Positions 21,537 to 23,400 of a stretch of 23,400 nt of DNA are shown here, piece after piece. Source of the DNA: a virus; the IMG/VR virus record IMGVR_UViG_3300032282_003084, positions 1-23,400 of that record; one strand, 5' to 3'. The stretch's first letter is position 1. Every line of letters starts with the position of its first letter. The translations under genes were made by a program, and so were the position numbers. The notes beneath the pieces were generated by a model. That model made no database searches, was not told where the DNA came from, and was given only the letters and a program-made list of their open reading frames with translations.

Positions 21537-21793
21537 TGAGCTATCAAATTGGTGAATTAATACTTTTTCATGATGCAGAAGGAAATGTAGATGATACCGC
21601 TATTATTTTAGATAGCAGAGTAATGATGCATTCAGAACATTATTACCCTTCACATGCTTCTGAATTAATTTATAAAATACATCTTACAGAAGATGGGCGT
21701 ACATTAGAATATCCCGAACATCACTTACGTTTGAGAGCAAGTAGCAGAAAAGAATATGAGGCTAAATATGGGATCCAGAAGCAAGACGGGTAA
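21536..21793 (+). CDS. Hypothetical protein, 85 residues
   Basis: I do not recognise this protein. The N-terminal strand pattern (YQIGELILFHD...DDTAIILDSR) looks like a small beta barrel. The middle is His-rich (HSEHYYPSHASELIYKIHL) and could bind metal. The basic tail overlaps the next gene by 26 bases. It is coupled to dUTPase through a 1-base overlap. Confidence 0.6.
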   Translation: MSYQIGELILFHDAEGNVDDTAIILDSRVMMHSEHYYPSHASELIYKIHLTEDGRTLEYPEHHLRLRASSRKEYEAKYGIQKQDG

Positions 21794-22013
21794 TAAAAAG
21801 AAAAATTTAGAAAATACAATGGCTCAACAAGCAGCGCTTATTTTAAGGATTCCAGATAAATGTAAGGATTGTGGCGAACCTTTTGATAAGAAAAACAAGA
21901 TGATGGTTATGACTTGGTTTGTAGAGGTGTTTAATGAACAAAAACGTATTGATTTATTCTGTCCAAAGTGCCAAGATCGGAGGAAAGATGTTCAAGGAAA
22001 CTCTAGCGTTTGA
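21768..22013 (+). CDS. Small zinc-ribbon protein
   Basis: A basic head (MGSRSKTGNKKK) of this 81-residue protein is followed by CKDCGEPF and, 36 residues later, FCPKCQDRR, a two-pair zinc ribbon. GAGG lies 6 bases before the ATG at 21768, favouring it over the ATG at 21756. A further ATG at 21819 is possible. It overlaps the IMPDH-like gene by 26 bases, and the GGAGG of that gene lies inside its coding region. Confidence 0.65.
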   Translation: MGSRSKTGNKKKNLENTMAQQAALILRIPDKCKDCGEPFDKKNKMMVMTWFVEVFNEQKRIDLFCPKCQDRRKDVQGNSSV

Positions 22014-23010
22014 TGATGTCTTGTTAGTTCCAAGATATAGTGATATAGAATCAAGAAAAGAAGTAGATTTATCGTCGCATCTTGGGACTAACATTAAATT
22101 AGATATACCCATTATATCTAGTCCTATGGATACTGTTACTGAAAATCATATGGCAGTATCCATTTCCCTAATGGGAGGATTAGGAATAGTACATCGCTAC
22201 AACACAATTGAACAACAGACAACAATAATTAAAAATGCCATCATTGATGGCGCTGTAAATATTGGTGCTGCTATTGGTGTTACCGACGATTATTTAGAGA
22301 GAGCACAAAAGCTAGTAAAATGCGGCGCAAATGTATTATGTGTAGACGTTGCTCACGGGCATCACATTAGCGTTAAAAACGCTTTAGAGCAGTTGCGAAA
22401 TGTATTAGGTAGAGACATCCATATAATGGCGGGTAATGTTGCTACTCAGCAGGCATTTAAAGATTTATCATCTTGGGGAGCAAATAGCATCCGCGTTGGT
22501 GTAGGAGGCGGAAGCATATGTTCTACAAGAATCCAAACAGGACATGGTGTTCCAACATTAACTTCCGTTATTGATTGTCAAGGTACAGATTACGGTTCAA
22601 CACTAGTTGCCGATGGAGGAATTAAAACCTCTGGCGATATTGTCAAGGCTTTAGCGGCTGGAGCGGATTTTGTAATGTTAGGTTCAATGTTAGCAGGAAC
22701 ACATGAAGCGCCGGGAACTACATTTGAAGAAAATGGTAGGCAATATAAGCTTTATCGCGGAATGGCTAGTAAAGAAGCACAGATGAACTGGAAGGGGTCT
22801 TATTCTTCTTTTGAAGGTGTTTCTCATAAGGTAGCATATAAAGGAACTCTTAATGAAGTTCTTGGAGATATTGTACGTAATATTCGTAGTGGTTTATCTT
22901 ACAGCGGCGCAAGAACAATAAGAGAACTACAGGGCAAGGCACAGTTTATTAAACAAAGCGCCGCTGGACAAATAGAAAGTTCTCCACACATCTTAAATCA
23001 TGCAAAGTAA
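21988..23010 (+). CDS. IMP dehydrogenase / GMP reductase family enzyme lacking CBS domains
   Basis: The 340 residues form one TIM barrel of the IMPDH/GMPR family. It starts with [14 protein letters not shown], then [11 protein letters not shown] and [11 protein letters not shown]. The active-site loop is [13 protein letters not shown] with catalytic C178, followed by [10 protein letters not shown] and MLGSMLAGT. The length equals GMP reductase (about 330-350), and the CBS pair of normal IMPDH (about 490 residues) is absent. The C terminus ([10 protein letters not shown]...[10 protein letters not shown]) is closer to IMPDH. The flap Arg-Tyr of IMPDH after the GS (here GSYSSF) is not obvious, so the direction of catalysis is open. 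It would adjust guanine nucleotide pools for DNA synthesis or for a modified guanine. The start at 21988 has GGAGG (21979-21983) 4 bases upstream; a GTG/ATG further up at 21934 is unlikely. Confidence 0.88.
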   Translation: MFKETLAFDDVLLVPRYSDIESRKEVDLSSHLGTNIKLDIPIISSPMDTVTENHMAVSISLMGGLGIVHRYNTIEQQTTIIKNAIIDGAVNIGAAIGVTDDYLERAQKLVKCGANVLCVDVAHGHHISVKNALEQLRNVLGRDIHIMAGNVATQQAFKDLSSWGANSIRVGVGGGSICSTRIQTGHGVPTLTSVIDCQGTDYGSTLVADGGIKTSGDIVKALAAGADFVMLGSMLAGTHEAPGTTFEENGRQYKLYRGMASKEAQMNWKGSYSSFEGVSHKVAYKGTLNEVLGDIVRNIRSGLSYSGARTIRELQGKAQFIKQSAAGQIESSPHILNHAK

Positions 23011-23314
23011 TGAAAAGAAACTTATATTTACAATTGATGATGATTTGCACGCGAGATTTAAGATCGCTTTACGTTATGACAATCTCACTCAATCGACATT
23101 TATTAAATATATTATTGCGGCTTATTTAGCTAACAATAGCCATATTCGTAATTTAGTTGATGAAGTTATAATTGATAGGCTAAACAAAAGAAAAATTAAA
23201 ATGAGAAATAAAGATAGACAACAGGAATCTAAAACGATTAATGATTTTGCTTTAAATGATGAAGAAATAGAAAGCATATTTGATATGATAGAAAGCGAGA
23301 ATCCAGATTTATGA
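23000..23314 (+). CDS. Hypothetical protein, possibly RHH-like DNA binding
   Basis: The N-terminal 50 residues of this 104-residue protein (KLIFTIDDDLHARFKIALRYDNLTQSTFIKYIIAAYL) resemble a strand-helix-helix of the ribbon-helix-helix type, with a hydrophobic strand and a T-x-S-x-F turn. The rest is a Lys/Arg-rich stretch and an acidic end (DEEIESIFDMIES). Role as a small regulator is a guess. It overlaps the gene before it by 11 bases and the next by 4 bases. Confidence 0.6.
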   Translation: MQSNEKKLIFTIDDDLHARFKIALRYDNLTQSTFIKYIIAAYLANNSHIRNLVDEVIIDRLNKRKIKMRNKDRQQESKTINDFALNDEEIESIFDMIESENPDL

Positions 23315-23400
23315 GTCAGTTTAAAAGTTGTGTTCAGGCGTGCCAAAAACTAGGAGTTTCATGTCCAAATAAAGATTGTAGAAGCTGGATAAATTATGAA
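23311..23400 (+). CDS. Partial gene: Cys-containing protein (3' end outside window)
   Basis: Thirty codons are visible from an ATG that overlaps the previous stop (ATGA). The residues include SCVQACQKLGVSCPNKDCR and WINYE, a Cys-x-x-x-Cys, CP-x-x-x-CR-x-WI-x-Y pattern. I recall this pattern at the N terminus of small phage proteins that carry a sigma-factor-like helix-turn-helix, but the diagnostic part lies beyond the window. Call it unknown until the rest is seen. Confidence 0.5.
   Translation, partial: MSQFKSCVQACQKLGVSCPNKDCRSWINYE

Noticed and set aside
21934-21987. Longer N terminus of the IMPDH-like protein
   Set aside because: The family starts at about the [12 protein letters not shown] segment, and GGAGG precedes the ATG at 21988. 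The extension only reads the zinc-ribbon gene in another frame.
1-23400. CRISPR array, tRNA genes, insertion sequences or attachment sites
   Set aside because: No regularly spaced repeats, cloverleaf-forming gap, transposase or terminal repeats were seen. Almost all sequence is coding, and no gene-free stretch exceeds about 80 bases.

Overview
The window looks like part of a large, AT-rich, double-stranded DNA phage genome. All genes lie on the + strand and are tightly packed, with frequent 1-26 bp overlaps such as TAATG and ATGA. Many encode small proteins with no recognisable function, and virus-type replication and nucleotide genes sit between them. Two homing-type endonuclease genes lie beside replication genes. 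No structural, packaging, lysis, rRNA, tRNA or CRISPR feature was seen. The host cannot be named. The secreted lipoprotein with CDGxDNDCDG repeats and a VWA domain is of a kind I associate with Myxococcota-like and related Gram-negative lineages, which is only a hint.

Layout. 1-3104: C-terminal part of a FEN-type 5'-3' exonuclease, an HNH homing endonuclease, a zinc-ribbon protein and a DnaB-like replicative helicase behind a good sigma70-like promoter. 3108-5545: an unknown protein, a thioredoxin and a monomeric B12-dependent (class II) ribonucleotide reductase, closed by a terminator. 5619-7688: two small proteins (one GroES-like), ThyX, and a proteasome-beta/HslV-like Ntn hydrolase. 7699-10303: a eukaryote-type phosphomannomutase, an unknown protein, a nucleotidyltransferase-like protein and a small overlapping ORF. 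10337-12324: the lipoprotein and three Cys-rich small proteins. 12326-13918: an SF2 helicase. 13926-16050: a promoter embedded in an inverted repeat, then nine short overlapping unknown genes. 16071-20345: a PD-(D/E)XK homing endonuclease whose ribosome-binding site sits in a hairpin, then a DnaE-type DNA polymerase III alpha. 20349-23400: a mannose-6-phosphate isomerase cupin, an HldE-like cytidylyltransferase-fold protein, dUTPase, small proteins, a CBS-less IMPDH/GMP reductase, an unknown protein and one partial gene.

Together the genes supply much of a replication machine (polymerase, helicase, flap exonuclease) and a dNTP supply line (RNR with thioredoxin, ThyX, dUTPase, an IMPDH/GMPR-like enzyme). 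The most interesting accessory content is: a possible mannose or sugar-nucleotide pathway split over two loci (isomerase, mutase, two nucleotidyltransferases); a proteostasis pair (GroES-like and proteasome-like); and the VWA lipoprotein. Several hairpins overlap ribosome-binding sites, promoters or gene starts, suggesting RNA-level or repressor control. All functional calls rest on motif recognition by eye; no database search was run.
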